A DNA stretch of 64,000 bases. It comes from Natrialbaceae archaeon. Lineage in GTDB: Archaea; Halobacteriota; Halobacteria; Halobacteriales; Natrialbaceae. The translations under genes and the position numbers were made by a program. A model generated the notes under the pieces. The model was not told where the DNA came from. It worked only from the letters and a program-made list of their open reading frames with translations, and did no database searches. Position 1 is the stretch's first letter, and the number at the start of each line of letters is the position of its first letter. Shown here one piece after another: positions 40,368-49,350 of the stretch. The DNA lies in contig PWMF01000215.1 of NCBI GenBank assembly GCA_003559215.1, positions 51,742 through 115,741 on the forward strand, written 5' to 3'.

Positions 40368-40819
40368 TGACCGCGACCGAGGAACCGATCGCCCGGCTCA
40401 CCCACTGGATCCGCCAGCGCCCGAACTCGATCGAGTTCTGGGAGCTGGTGGTCACCGACGAGCGACTGCTCTGCTGTTTCGTCGGCGAGTCCTACCGGTC
40501 GATGCTGTTACGGGCCGACATGGGCGAACGCGACCGCGCGCTGGTTGCCGACAGCTCGCCCGCGGAACTCGAGAGCCTCGACGAGCAGAACTTCTCGGTT
40601 CCCCTCGAGGCCGTCGAGGGGATCCGTCTCGTCACCGGAACGCGGTTCCGGCGGGCGAAACTCGAGATCGACTGGGACGACGCGGACGCGCCCTCCGACG
40701 GGATGACCCTCGTGGCGACGAGCGGGGCGGAGTCCCAGGCCGACGTCGTCGCCGGACTCGAGGACGAGCCGTCGCTCGAGGACGTCGACCTCGAGATCGA
40801 ACGGCGCGGCTGGTTCTGA
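40364..40819 (+). CDS. Soluble protein in the symporter operon, unknown
   Basis: The 151-residue acidic protein starts at an ATG overlapping the symporter TGA. It reads RLTHWIRQRPNSIEFWELVVTDERLLCCFVGESYRSMLLRADMG and LEAVEGIRLVTGTRFRRAKLEIDWD. No family is recognised. Coupling to the symporter suggests a regulatory or accessory role. Confidence 0.75.
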   Translation: MMTATEEPIARLTHWIRQRPNSIEFWELVVTDERLLCCFVGESYRSMLLRADMGERDRALVADSSPAELESLDEQNFSVPLEAVEGIRLVTGTRFRRAKLEIDWDDADAPSDGMTLVATSGAESQADVVAGLEDEPSLEDVDLEIERRGWF

Positions 40820-40877
40820 CTCCCGCTGCCTCGCTCGAACGGACCGCTTTTTACCCCGACCCGTTGAGCGATCACGT

Positions 40878-41489
40878 ATGTCCACGGGTGCGACGACGAC
40901 CGTCGAGATCGACACGACACTGTTCATCACCGTCTCCGGACCGCCGGGCTGTGGCGCGACGACGCTCTGTGAGCGCCTCTCCGACGCGACGGGCTGTCCG
41001 TACGTCTCCGGTGGGGACATCTTCCGCGAACTCGCCGAGGACCGCGACATGAGCCTCAACCAGCTGACGGCGAAAGCGGAGGCCGACGACGAGATCGATC
41101 GCGCGCTCGATCGACGCCTCCAGTCGATCGCCGAGAAGTGGGGCACCGCGAACAAACCCTTCATCCTCGAGTCCCGGCTCGCGGGCTGGATCGCGGGCGA
41201 GCGCGCGGACCTGCGGATCTGGCTCGACGCCCCCGAACACGTCCGCCTCGAGCGTATCGAGGATCGTCTCGAGACCGAGGCCGAGATGCGCGTCCGGGAG
41301 GTCAGCGAGGCCGGCCGCTACGAGTCGTACTACGAGATCGACATCGACGAACAGGAGTTCTACGACCTGAAGCTCAACACCGCCCGCTGGGGGAAGGAGG
41401 GCGTGTTCGGGATCGTTCGGGCCGCCATCGAGGAGTACGACCCCGACGCCGACGCGGGGGCGTTCTCGACGCCGACGCTGGATCCGTAG
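40878..41489 (+). CDS. cmk: Cytidylate kinase, archaeal type
   Basis: The 203-residue P-loop kinase has SGPPGCGATTLCERLSDATG (21-40), YVSGGDIFRELAEDRDMSLNQL, the CMP-binding region ESRLAGWIAGE and the LID-like segment REVSEAGRYESYYEID. It phosphorylates (d)CMP. GCTTTTTACC about 28 nt before the ATG indicates a leaderless transcript. Confidence 0.93.
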   Translation: MSTGATTTVEIDTTLFITVSGPPGCGATTLCERLSDATGCPYVSGGDIFRELAEDRDMSLNQLTAKAEADDEIDRALDRRLQSIAEKWGTANKPFILESRLAGWIAGERADLRIWLDAPEHVRLERIEDRLETEAEMRVREVSEAGRYESYYEIDIDEQEFYDLKLNTARWGKEGVFGIVRAAIEEYDPDADAGAFSTPTLDP

Positions 41490-41696
41490 CCCCGTCGGGC
41501 GTGAGCGGCTCGCTCGAGGAATAAAACGAGAAACCGGATCGAGACCCGGACCGGAGTTTCGGTTCCGTTCCCCGACGGCCAGCGGAAGGTCTGGGAGTTC
41601 GTGGTCGCCCCGTTTCGTACGGGATACCGACACTCTGGCAGGGTTGACCTTCGTGCAAGCAAACCGTTTATCCCCACCATCTATCAACTCTAAACC

Positions 41697-43586
41697 ATGT
41701 CGAGATTCAACCGGCGAACGCTGATGACTGCGGGGACGAGCCTCGTAGCAGGTGGAGCGTTTGGGTCGCTGTCGACGGCTGCGGACGGCGGTGACGACGA
41801 GGCATCCGAGCTTCCACCCTTCGAGGAACCCGACGGCTGGTCGTCTTACTACGGAACGGCAGGCAACACGGGCTCCGTGGCTGCAAACGGTGCGTTTCCG
41901 GAGCCGGAGACGGTCGCCTGGGAGTACGACGAGTCGGGGTACGCCGCCGTCGCCGAGGGACGGATCTATCTCCGAACGGGAAGTGAGGTTCACGCCCTCG
42001 ACGACGGCGACGGCTCGGTCGTCTGGACGGCCGACGGACTCGAGGCCGAAGACGATGCAGCGTACGCGACGCCGGCGGTCGACGGCGGGACGGTCGTCGT
42101 CGGCGGCGAAGAGCTGACGGCGCTGGACGCCGACAGCGGCGACGTTCAGTGGGAGCAGACGTTCGATCTCGAGGACGACGAGGCCGTGACGAGCCCGACG
42201 GTCGCGTTCGACACCGCGTTCGTCGTCGCCGGAGAGACGCTTTACGCCCTCGACGTCGCGGACGGCAGCGAGCGGTAGAGCCGGGACGCAGTCGAACTCG
42301 AGCCGCCCGAGCAGTCGGACTCCGACGACAGCCAGGCGGTCGCGTTCGTCTCGACTCCAGTCGCCGTTGCGAACGAGTTCGTCTACGCGGGCGTCGGAAA
42401 CGACGAGCGCGCCGGGTTCGTCGCCGTCGACGTCGCCACGGGTGAGACGCAGTGGACAGACACTGTCGATGCTATTGGAGAGGACGCCACCACGTGGGGG
42501 CACACTCAGAATATTCAGGCGACCGCGGAGAGAATACTCACCGGCACGGGATCTCACGCTGTCAGATATTCCCATCTGGATCCGCAGACGGGCGAGCAAG
42601 TGGACGTTCAGGAAGGCTACTTCTACACGCGGGTCGCGACGAACGACGTGCTGGTCACGACGGGCGATTTTGGATTCTCCGTTCGGAACTACGAAACCGA
42701 CGATAGCTGGCAGGAAGGGGATAGCCCGACCGGTGCGTGGCACCCTCCGGCTATCGCCGGAGAGACGCTCGTCATCCCGTGCGACACGGCAGGTGGTATC
42801 GAAGAGAAGGACGGGGTGTACGGGTTCGACCTCGAGGATGGAACGGAACGGTGGCAGTTCACGCACCCGGATATCGACGTCGGGGACGTCTCCGGCGGTT
42901 TCGTCCTCAGCGGGGAAACGATCTACGTCCTCGGCGGCGATCGACTCCAGGCGCTTCGTCCCGAGACGGAAGAGTCAGAAGATGAAGAACCGGATGACGA
43001 ATCCGAAGACGAGACTGAGGACGACGAATCCGAAGACGAGACTGAGGACGACGAACCCGAAGACGAGCAGGAGGACGACGAACCCGAAGACGAGACTGAG
43101 AACGACGAGCCGGAGGACGACGGGGAGTCAGAATCGGACGAACCGACCGAAGAACAGCCAGACGAGGACGAAGCAGCCGACGAGCAAGAAGACGATGCTG
43201 ATGACTCCCCTGACGATGGTTCGGCGGGCGAAGACGGCGGTCACACGGGTGAGGCGGACGACGACGAGACGGACGAGGGCGGAACGGACGACGAGCCCGC
43301 GGAACCGACCGACGACGAGACGGACGAGAGCGGAACGGACGACGAGCCCGCGGAACCGACCGACGACGGAGCGGACGACACCGAGAACGGAGCTGACGAG
43401 GACGACGCCGATTCCGGCGGCGACGAGGATGACGGCGACGCTGATGGGGTACCCGACGACGCCGATGGGACGCCCGGATTTACGACCGGCGCCGGGATCC
43501 TCGGCGGCGCGCTCGGTCTCGAGTGGCTTCGTCGACGGTCGGATGCCACCGACTCGAGCGACGAACGCTCGAGCGACGAACGGTAA
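41697..43586 (+). pseudogene. PQQ-like beta-propeller surface protein interrupted by one in-frame amber codon
   Basis: A single reading frame runs from ATG 41697 to the stop ending at 43586 except for one TAG at 42276-42278. The product has a Tat leader (FNRRTLMTAGTSLVAGGAF) and repeated PQQ-propeller blades (VHALDDGDGSVVW; LTALDADSGDVQWE; VAVDVATGETQW; YGFDLEDGTERW). The TAG stands exactly where a blade needs Trp after GSER, so TGG to TAG is the simplest change. After the propeller comes a low-complexity Asp/Glu/Pro tail and a C-terminal TPGF, hydrophobic helix and Arg cluster, a PGF-CTERM archaeosortase signal. If the stop is real, only a 193-residue fragment is made. Confidence 0.85.
43260..43361 (+). 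repeat. Tandem 51-bp coding repeat
   Basis: Two adjacent 51-bp copies encode a 17-residue unit (DDETDEGGTDDEPAEPT and DDETDESGTDDEPAEPT), differing at one codon. Upstream (42985-43110) shorter direct repeats around GACGAATCCGAAGACGAGAC also occur. They lie in the acidic stalk of the surface protein and are expected to vary in copy number. Confidence 0.8.
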
Positions 43587-43795
43587 CCTCGTCGATTCAC
43601 GGCTCTCCGGCCAGTGGCTTCTCTGTCGTCACGCTTCGGTTCGTGGTGAGCCCTGGCCCGTACGAGGGGACTTTCGATCGAAGCACGAGCCACCCGTTCA
43701 CCCCGCTTCGTCCGCATCTCGGGTCGAACACCGTCGAGTCGTCGGACTCCGAGCGGCGGTAGTTCTTTCATAACACCTGTTCTCGTACAGCACGA

Positions 43796-45505
43796 ATGAC
43801 GTACTTCGTCACGCTCGAGGGGGAGACGTACGAGGAGGCGCGCGAGTCGTTCTCGTGGGACGTCCCCGACGGGTTCAACGCGGCCGTCGATCTGGTCGGC
43901 AAACACGACGACGGCGAACGAACCGCTCTCCACCAGGCGTTCCCCGACGGTCGCCGCGAGCGCTACAGCTTCGACGACCTCGATCGGCGCTCGAGCGCCG
44001 TCGCCAACGCTCTCGAGTCGCTGGGGCTTGAGTTCGGCGACCGGGTCGCCGTCGTCGTTCCGCAGAAACCCGCGAACGTCCTGACCCACCTCGCGTGCTG
44101 GAAGGTCGGCGCGGTCTCGCTGCCGCTGTCGGTGCTGTTCGGTACCGACGCGCTGCGCTACCGGCTGACCGACAGCGAGGCCCGGATCGCGGTCGTCGAC
44201 GTCTCCCAGTGGGAGACGATTCGGGAAGTCGCGCCCGACTGTCCCGACCTCGAGGCCGTGCTGGTGGTCGACGGTGAGCCCGATATCGAAGGCGGTACCG
44301 TCGGCGACGCGTCGGTCTCCCGGTTCGAGACGGCGATCGACTGGAGGGACGACGATCACGACGTCGCGGAGACGGACGTCGACACGTCCGCGATCGTCAT
44401 GTACACGAGCGGGAGCACCGGGAAACCGAAGGGCGTGCTCCACGGCCACGGCGTCTGGCTGGGCCACTGTCCGGCCTTCTCGATGTACTTCGAGCGCGAG
44501 CTCGAGGGTACGTACTGGACGCCCGCGGACTGGGCCTGGATCGGCGCGCTCGGCGATCTGGTCTTTCCGGCGTGGCACTACGGCCAGTCCGTCGTCGGCT
44601 ACCCGATGGGATCGTTCGATCCCGAGACCGCGTTCGAACTGCTGGCGGAGTTCGACGTCACCGGTTCCTTCCTCCCGCCGACGGCGATCCGGATGCTGAT
44701 GGACGTCGACGACCCCGCTGACCGCTACGGGCTCTCCCTGCAGGCGATCTGCTCCGGCGGCGAACCACTCACGCCGGAGATCCTCGAGTGGGCCGAGACC
44801 GAACTCGAGGGGACGGTGGTCAACGAGCTGTACGGCCAGACGGAAGCGAACCTGCTCGTGACGAACTGCCGGGAGTGGTTCCCCGCGAAAGCGGGCAGTA
44901 TGGGGAAACCGGTCCCCGGACACGAGGTCGCCGTGCTCGACCCCGAGACGGGCGAGCGAGTCGAGCCGGGGGTGGTCGGCGAGATCGCGGTCCGGCGGGG
45001 CGAGGATCCCGTCGTCTTCGAGGCGTACTGGAACGACCCCGAGAAGACGGCGGCGGCGACCCTCGAGCGAGGAGACGGCAGCGAGCAGAGCACTGGGATC
45101 CGATCCGCATCGGAGGGGACGGCTGACGGCGAGACCTGGCACCTGACCGGGGACCTCGCCGAGCGCGACACCGAGGGCTACCTCTGGTTCAAATCCCGGG
45201 ACGACGACCTCATCATCACCAGCGGCTACCGGGTCGGTCCCCGGGAGGTCGAGGAGGCGATCCTCGAGCATCCGTCGGTCGCGCAGGTCGGCGTCGTCGG
45301 GGTGTCCGACGACCGTCGCGGCGAGATCATCAAGGCCGTCGTCCAGCCCGCCGCGGGGACGGCAGGGTCCGAGGAGCTGCGCGAAGAGATCCGCGAGCTG
45401 GTCCGGGACCGACTGGCCGAGTACGAGTATCCCCGCGAAATCGAGTTCCGAGCGGAGTTACCGCAGACGACGACGGGAAAAATTCGGCGGTCCGAACTCG
45501 AATGA
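43796..45505 (+). CDS. AMP-forming acyl-CoA synthetase
   Basis: The 569-residue ligase has the ATP loop MYTSGSTGKPKGVLH, NELYGQTEANLL, TGDLAERDTEGYLWFKSRDDDLIITSGYRVGP and the catalytic Lys in TTTGKIRRSE at the C-terminus. Order and length fit the medium/short-chain acyl-CoA synthetases of haloarchaea, while the substrate is not decided by the sequence. TTCTTTCATAAC about 26 nt upstream suggests its own promoter. Confidence 0.93.
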   Translation: MTYFVTLEGETYEEARESFSWDVPDGFNAAVDLVGKHDDGERTALHQAFPDGRRERYSFDDLDRRSSAVANALESLGLEFGDRVAVVVPQKPANVLTHLACWKVGAVSLPLSVLFGTDALRYRLTDSEARIAVVDVSQWETIREVAPDCPDLEAVLVVDGEPDIEGGTVGDASVSRFETAIDWRDDDHDVAETDVDTSAIVMYTSGSTGKPKGVLHGHGVWLGHCPAFSMYFERELEGTYWTPADWAWIGALGDLVFPAWHYGQSVVGYPMGSFDPETAFELLAEFDVTGSFLPPTAIRMLMDVDDPADRYGLSLQAICSGGEPLTPEILEWAETELEGTVVNELYGQTEANLLVTNCREWFPAKAGSMGKPVPGHEVAVLDPETGERVEPGVVGEIAVRRGEDPVVFEAYWNDPEKTAAATLERGDGSEQSTGIRSASEGTADGETWHLTGDLAERDTEGYLWFKSRDDDLIITSGYRVGPREVEEAILEHPSVAQVGVVGVSDDRRGEIIKAVVQPAAGTAGSEELREEIRELVRDRLAEYEYPREIEFRAELPQTTTGKIRRSELE

Positions 45506-45568
45506 GGGGTAGAACGGCAGCGTTCGAGAGAGTGCTCGAGTGCGGGGCGTCGCTCCCGTCAGCTCGAG

Positions 45569-47068
45569 TTACTCGTTGGGCGAGTAGTTCGGCGCCTCGT
45601 CGGTGATGACGACGTCGTGGGCGTGGCTCTCGGCCTGGCCGGCCGAGGAGACCCGAACGAACTCGCTGCGCTCCTTGAACTCGGGGATCGTCGGCGCGCC
45701 GACGTAGCCCATGCCGGACTGCATCCCGCCCGCGAGCTGGTGAAGCTCGGACTTGAGCGTGCCCTTGTACGGCGTCGCGGCCTCGACGCCCTCGGGAACG
45801 TAGTCGTCCTCCTCCTCGGGTTCTTCCTTGAGGTAGCGGTCGGCGTCACCGGATTTCATCGCGCCGACGGATCCCATGCCGCGGTACTGCTTGTACTTCT
45901 TGCCGTTCATCGTGACGACGCGGCCGGGGGCCTCGTCGGTGCCGGCGAAGTACGAGCCAAGCATGACCGCGTCGGCGCCGGCGGCGATCGCCTTGATCGC
46001 GTCGCCGGAGTAGCGGATGCCGCCGTCCGCGATGACGGGAACGCCGTGCTCGCTGGCGACGTCGGCGACCTGCGCGACGGCGGTGATCTGGGGCATGCCG
46101 GCGCCGGAGACGACTCGCGTGGTGCAGATCGAGCCCGGGCCGATGCCGACCTTGATCCCGTCGGCGAACTCGACTAACTCCTCGGCGGCCTCGCGGGTGC
46201 CGACGTTACCGACGACGACGTCGGCCTCGACGGACTCTTTGATCTCGCGGGCGCCCTCGATGACGTTGCGATTGTGCGCGTGGGCGGTGTCGATAAACAG
46301 GATATCGGCGTCGGCCTCGTCGGCGGCCTCGGCGCGCTCGCGCTCGAAGGGGCTGACGGCGACGCCACAGCACAGTTGACCGTCCTCGTCGCGGACGGCC
46401 TCCTTGTACTCGCGGCGCTGGAGGATGCCCTGCATCGTGATGAGTCCCACGAGGAGGTTCTCGTCGTCGACGACCGGAACGCGCTCGATCTTGTGCTCGT
46501 ACATCAGCTCGAACGCGTCGCGGGGGTCGACGTCCTCGTGGACCGTGATGACCTCGTCGGTCATCGCCTCCGTGACGTGGTCGTCCTCGTTGACCTCGAG
46601 GTGGGGTCGGATGTCGGTACTCGAGATGATACCCAGCACCTCCCCGCGCGTGTTGACGACGGGGGCGCCGCCGACGCCTTCGCGGGCCATCCGGTCGTCG
46701 ACCTCGCGGACGGTCATCTCGGGGTCGGCCGTGACGACGTCCTCGTAGGGGATGACGAGTTCGTCGGCTCGCTTGACGCGGCCGATCTCCTCGACCATCT
46801 CGTCGATGTTCATGTTGCGGTGGATGACGCCGAGCCCGCCGTGGCGGGCCATCGCGATGGCCATGCCGCTCTCGGTGACGGTGTCCATCGCGGCCGAGAG
46901 GATCGGAACCGAGAGCTCGACCGAGCGGGAGACGTGCGAGGAGAGGTCGGCGTCGTCGGGTTCGACGCGACTCTCCTTGGGGCGGAGGAGGACGTCGTCG
47001 AACGTTAGCGCTTCCGGTACCTGAAGTTTCGAAGAATACGGCTCGTGCTCGGGAGCGTCGTTCGCCAT
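45569..47068 (-). CDS. guaB: IMP dehydrogenase
   Basis: From ATG 47068, 499 residues: ALTFDDVLLRPKES, two CBS domains (about 100-225), the catalytic Cys in GIGPGSICTTRVV, VIADGGIRYSGDAIKA, the flap MGSVGAM and the GGMQSGMGYVGA end segment. It oxidises IMP to XMP in GTP synthesis. The upstream in-frame extension to 47191 looks non-coding. GCTTTTTGCC 26 nt upstream on its strand fits a leaderless start. Confidence 0.97.
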   Translation of the reverse strand: MANDAPEHEPYSSKLQVPEALTFDDVLLRPKESRVEPDDADLSSHVSRSVELSVPILSAAMDTVTESGMAIAMARHGGLGVIHRNMNIDEMVEEIGRVKRADELVIPYEDVVTADPEMTVREVDDRMAREGVGGAPVVNTRGEVLGIISSTDIRPHLEVNEDDHVTEAMTDEVITVHEDVDPRDAFELMYEHKIERVPVVDDENLLVGLITMQGILQRREYKEAVRDEDGQLCCGVAVSPFERERAEAADEADADILFIDTAHAHNRNVIEGAREIKESVEADVVVGNVGTREAAEELVEFADGIKVGIGPGSICTTRVVSGAGMPQITAVAQVADVASEHGVPVIADGGIRYSGDAIKAIAAGADAVMLGSYFAGTDEAPGRVVTMNGKKYKQYRGMGSVGAMKSGDADRYLKEEPEEEDDYVPEGVEAATPYKGTLKSELHQLAGGMQSGMGYVGAPTIPEFKERSEFVRVSSAGQAESHAHDVVITDEAPNYSPNE

Positions 47069-47325
47069 GTAAACTGTCCGAAAGCGTCGGCAAAAAGCGT
47101 TGCGAGACGGGGTCGGGATTGTGAACCGCTGTCGGTGGCGGTACGGAGCGATTCGATCCGCGGAATCGCTACACGGCGTGTAGAACCACACAGTTCGGGA
47201 ACGTGCACCACATATTCAGATGAGTTCATCTTTGTCAGGATCTGGGCGTTATTGGCTGAGATACGCCGAGTTGTGCAATCGCTTCTCACGCAACGTTTAT
47301 TGACAGGCCAGTAGACCGTACGTGT

Positions 47326-47517
47326 ATGAACGCTGTGAGTTTCAGCAACCCCCGAACCGTTGGCCAGACGAGCGCTGCCGCCGTCGCCACCAAAATTTTC
47401 GGGAACTTTACAGCCAAACTCACAGCACGAGGTCTCTCGATGGACTGGCTCGCCGCACCTTCGTGGCACTCCCGTTCACACCACCCATCGGCCTCGGGTC
47501 ACGGCCATCGACCCTAA
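47326..47517 (+). CDS. Possible small protein (63 aa), doubtful
   Basis: ATG 47326 follows TTTATTG (47296-47302) by 24-30 nt, an ideal haloarchaeal leaderless promoter. The frame reads MNAVSFSNPRTVGQTSAAAVATKIFGNF and then becomes Ser/His-rich. The second half is not typical coding sequence. The promoter may instead serve the following membrane-protein gene with a leader of about 190 nt. Confidence 0.3.
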   Translation: MNAVSFSNPRTVGQTSAAAVATKIFGNFTAKLTARGLSMDWLAAPSWHSRSHHPSASGHGHRP

Positions 47518-47520
47518 TCG

Positions 47521-48537
47521 ATGAGCACGTCCCAACACCCGGTCGCCCTCCGGCTCGAGAACCTGGTGGGCGGCGATACGAAGCTGTTAGCGCTGGTAAT
47601 GATGCTCCCGCTGATCGACGGGATCTTCCCCGCGCTGATTCTCGCGGGAGCGCTCGACGACCCCCTCGGAGCCGTGCAGATCGGCCTGCTGATCTTCGGG
47701 GGCAGCGCCACCGTCGCCGTGATCCTCGCCGAGATGAGCGGGACGCCCCGCGAACAGGTCACGGTCGTTCTGCTGGTCGGAGTTCCGTTGATCCTGCTGG
47801 CGGCGCTGCAGGCGGCGCTGGCGCCGGCGATCGACACCGTCCTCAACGAGGCCGTCTTCGAGCGGTTCGCGGCGGTCGTCATCCTCGCGATCGCGGCCAA
47901 AACCGCGAGCGCGACGATCGGCGAGTACCTGCCCAGTCCCGCCGTGATCGTCGGGCTCGGCCTGCTGGCCAGCCTCGAGCCCTCCGGCGCGGCGTTTATT
48001 GTGATGGAGGATCCCGCGCTGGTCGCGAACGCGACCCTCGCGGCCGTCGTCGGCGTCGCCTTCGCGCTCGGGGTTGCCATCAGCGGCCCGTACCTGCGCG
48101 AGTATATGGACATCGACCGGTTCCGCTTCGGCAGCGCGGTCGCGCTGGGTCTACTGCCGCTGTCGCTTCTGGGGATGGCGTTCGGCCAGGCGCCGCTGGC
48201 GGCGCTGCTGGTCGCGGCCATCTTCGCGGTCGACATCCCGCTCGAGCGCGAGGACGACTCCTCCTCGCAGTCGAGCGAGAGCTCGCCGCGGTTCTCGAAC
48301 CCGTCGCCGTCGCCCTCGGCGGAATCGGCGCCCGCGGTCGGCACCGGGCCGCTGTTCAACCCCGGCGGCTCGAGTTCGAACTCGAGTCCGGGTTCGTCGA
48401 CGTCGACCGACGGCGGACAGGAGCAGTCGGCCGCGGAGTCGCTCGCGGACGAGGACGAGGACTCGAGTGACGACTCGCTCGAGGAGGACGAGAGTCCCTT
48501 CGACGATGACGAGGAGGAACGGGCTCCCTGGCTCTGA
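47521..48537 (+). CDS. DUF5794-like multipass membrane protein
   Basis: The 338-residue protein has seven hydrophobic helices in residues 20-240 (LLALVMMLPLIDGIFPALILAGAL; VQIGLLIFGGSATVAVILAEM; VTVVLLVGVPLILLAALQAAL; AVVILAIAAKTASATIGEYL; and three more) and a long Ser/Glu/Asp-rich cytoplasmic tail. The pattern is that of a conserved haloarchaeal membrane family of unknown function, DUF5794 to my recollection. It ends 62 bp before tRNA-Trp. Confidence 0.8.
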   Translation: MSTSQHPVALRLENLVGGDTKLLALVMMLPLIDGIFPALILAGALDDPLGAVQIGLLIFGGSATVAVILAEMSGTPREQVTVVLLVGVPLILLAALQAALAPAIDTVLNEAVFERFAAVVILAIAAKTASATIGEYLPSPAVIVGLGLLASLEPSGAAFIVMEDPALVANATLAAVVGVAFALGVAISGPYLREYMDIDRFRFGSAVALGLLPLSLLGMAFGQAPLAALLVAAIFAVDIPLEREDDSSSQSSESSPRFSNPSPSPSAESAPAVGTGPLFNPGGSSSNSSPGSSTSTDGGQEQSAAESLADEDEDSSDDSLEEDESPFDDDEEERAPWL

Positions 48538-48599
48538 ATCGCGAGACGGAGCGTCCGAATCGAAACCACTTTAGGGCAGATCGCCCAACGTAGACTCGA

Positions 48600-48774
48600 G
48601 GGGTCGTGGCCAAGCCAGGCATGGCGACTGACTCCAGAGGCACCGCGCCCGGGACGACACTCCAGACTGATATACTGATCGGACACCTGATCAGTGTCCG
48701 TGTGATGACCCTCTGGAGTTCCGAGGCGCGCCGGAGATATCAGTCGATCGGGGGTTCAAATCCCTCCGACCCCA
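48600..48774 (+). tRNA. tRNA-Trp (CCA) with a long intron carrying a box C/D-type guide
   Basis: The 7-bp acceptor stem GGGGTCG (48600-48606) pairs with CGACCCC (48767-48773), discriminator A 48774. D arm GCCA/TGGC, anticodon-stem halves ACTGA and TCAGT, T arm GGGGG-TTCAAAT-CCCTC are present. The anticodon CCA is at 48634-48636 and is followed by an intron of about 100 nt up to about 48750. As in Haloferax pre-tRNA-Trp, the intron has box-C-like TGATGA (48703-48708), several CTGA boxes (48667, 48675, 48687) and CCTCTGGAGT (48710-48719), perfectly complementary to the exon ACTCCAGAGG (48631-48640). It should guide 2'-O-methylation of the tRNA itself. ACTTTAG about 30 nt upstream is a plausible promoter. 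Exact splice sites were not resolved. Confidence 0.95.
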
Positions 48775-48857
48775 TACCTCTGCGCCGAACAAACTCGTGA
48801 GGCGCAGGTATGTAATTCGGAGGATTTGAATCAGGGAGCAGCGTTGCTGCGACCGTG
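48754..48857 (+). repeat. tRNA-Trp 3'-end unit A with inverted partner
   Basis: The genuine tRNA 3' end GTTCAAATCCCTCCGA (48754-48769) has an inverted near-copy TTCGGAGGATTTGAA at 48816-48830. Inside it ATACCT(CT)GCGCC (48774-48786) pairs with GGCGCAGGTAT (48801-48811), leaving a loop that contains GAAC and GTGA. So the tRNA end plus 56 bp can fold into one long imperfect hairpin. The spacer to the next unit includes GCAGCGTTGCTGC. Confidence 0.8.
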
Positions 48858-48979
48858 GTTCAAATCCCTCCGACCCCATTTCCTCACCGCGAACAACGTC
48901 GTGAGCGGTGAGTAATGAACGAGGAGGGTTTGAACGAGACCGAGGTTCTGCGAACGCAGTGAGCAGGTTCTCGGGCGTT
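48858..48979 (+). repeat. Second tRNA-Trp 3'-end copy with inverted partner (unit B)
   Basis: GTTCAAATCCCTCCGA plus CCCCAT (48858-48879) repeats the tRNA end exactly. An inverted near-copy GGAGGGTTTGAAC lies at 48923-48935, with an inner 8-bp stem CTCACCGC (48883-48890)/GCGGTGAG (48905-48912) and loop GAAC-AACGTC-GTGA. A further hairpin with CTGC-GAAC-GCA-GTGA-GCAG follows in the spacer. Such a direct repeat of a tRNA 3' end is the usual trace of site-specific integration. Confidence 0.8.
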
Positions 48980-48995
48980 GTTCAAATCCCTCCGA
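48980..48995 (+). repeat. Third, shortened tRNA-Trp 3'-end copy
   Basis: GTTCAAATCCCTCCGA again, followed by TCCTT instead of CCCCAT. It lies at the border to the degraded and AT-rich region and may be the outer attachment-site remnant of an integrated element. Confidence 0.75.
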
Positions 48996-49100
48996 TCCTT
49001 TCTGAACACCAGCTAAGAGAGGTTTTCTCGAACTCTCGGTAAATTTTATGGCTACCTACCGATTGGTCGACATCCTTGGTGCCGCCTTCTTCCGTATTCG

Positions 49101-49262
49101 ACTTGCGACGAACCCAGTGCGTTTGTCGGGGGCGCCACGTACGCGCTCGAAAAATGGTCGAAGTTAGACAACGATTCGGCAATTCTCCGACGAGCGGAGG
49201 TGACCTGGGGGACACCCGACGGTACCGAGGTCGGATTCGCCAGCGCGGTCGCCGACCGCTAA
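49101..49262 (+). pseudogene. Fragment of a decayed gene
   Basis: The frame ending with TAA 49260-49262 reads CDEPSAFVGGATYALEKWSKL, then NDSAILRRAEVTWGTPDGTEVGFASAVADR. This has clear haloarchaeal protein character but no proper start upstream. It is probably the 3' end of a gene disrupted by rearrangement next to the repeats. The family is not recognised. Confidence 0.4.
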
Positions 49263-49350
49263 ACCGACCTTGGTAGTAGCAACGCTTTTTGACATTCTTC
49301 TTAATAGGTTGAACTATAATACGGTAGGTACATATAGGTTTTATTATAAA

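Noticed and set aside
42276..42278. Amber codon as a coded non-standard amino acid (pyrrolysine)
   Set aside because: Haloarchaea are not known to use pyrrolysine, no insertion machinery is visible, and Trp is the expected residue one base change away.
48754..48995. CRISPR array
   Set aside because: Only three repeat copies, unequal spacing, repeats match the tRNA 3' end, and no cas genes are present. No CRISPR array was seen anywhere in the window.
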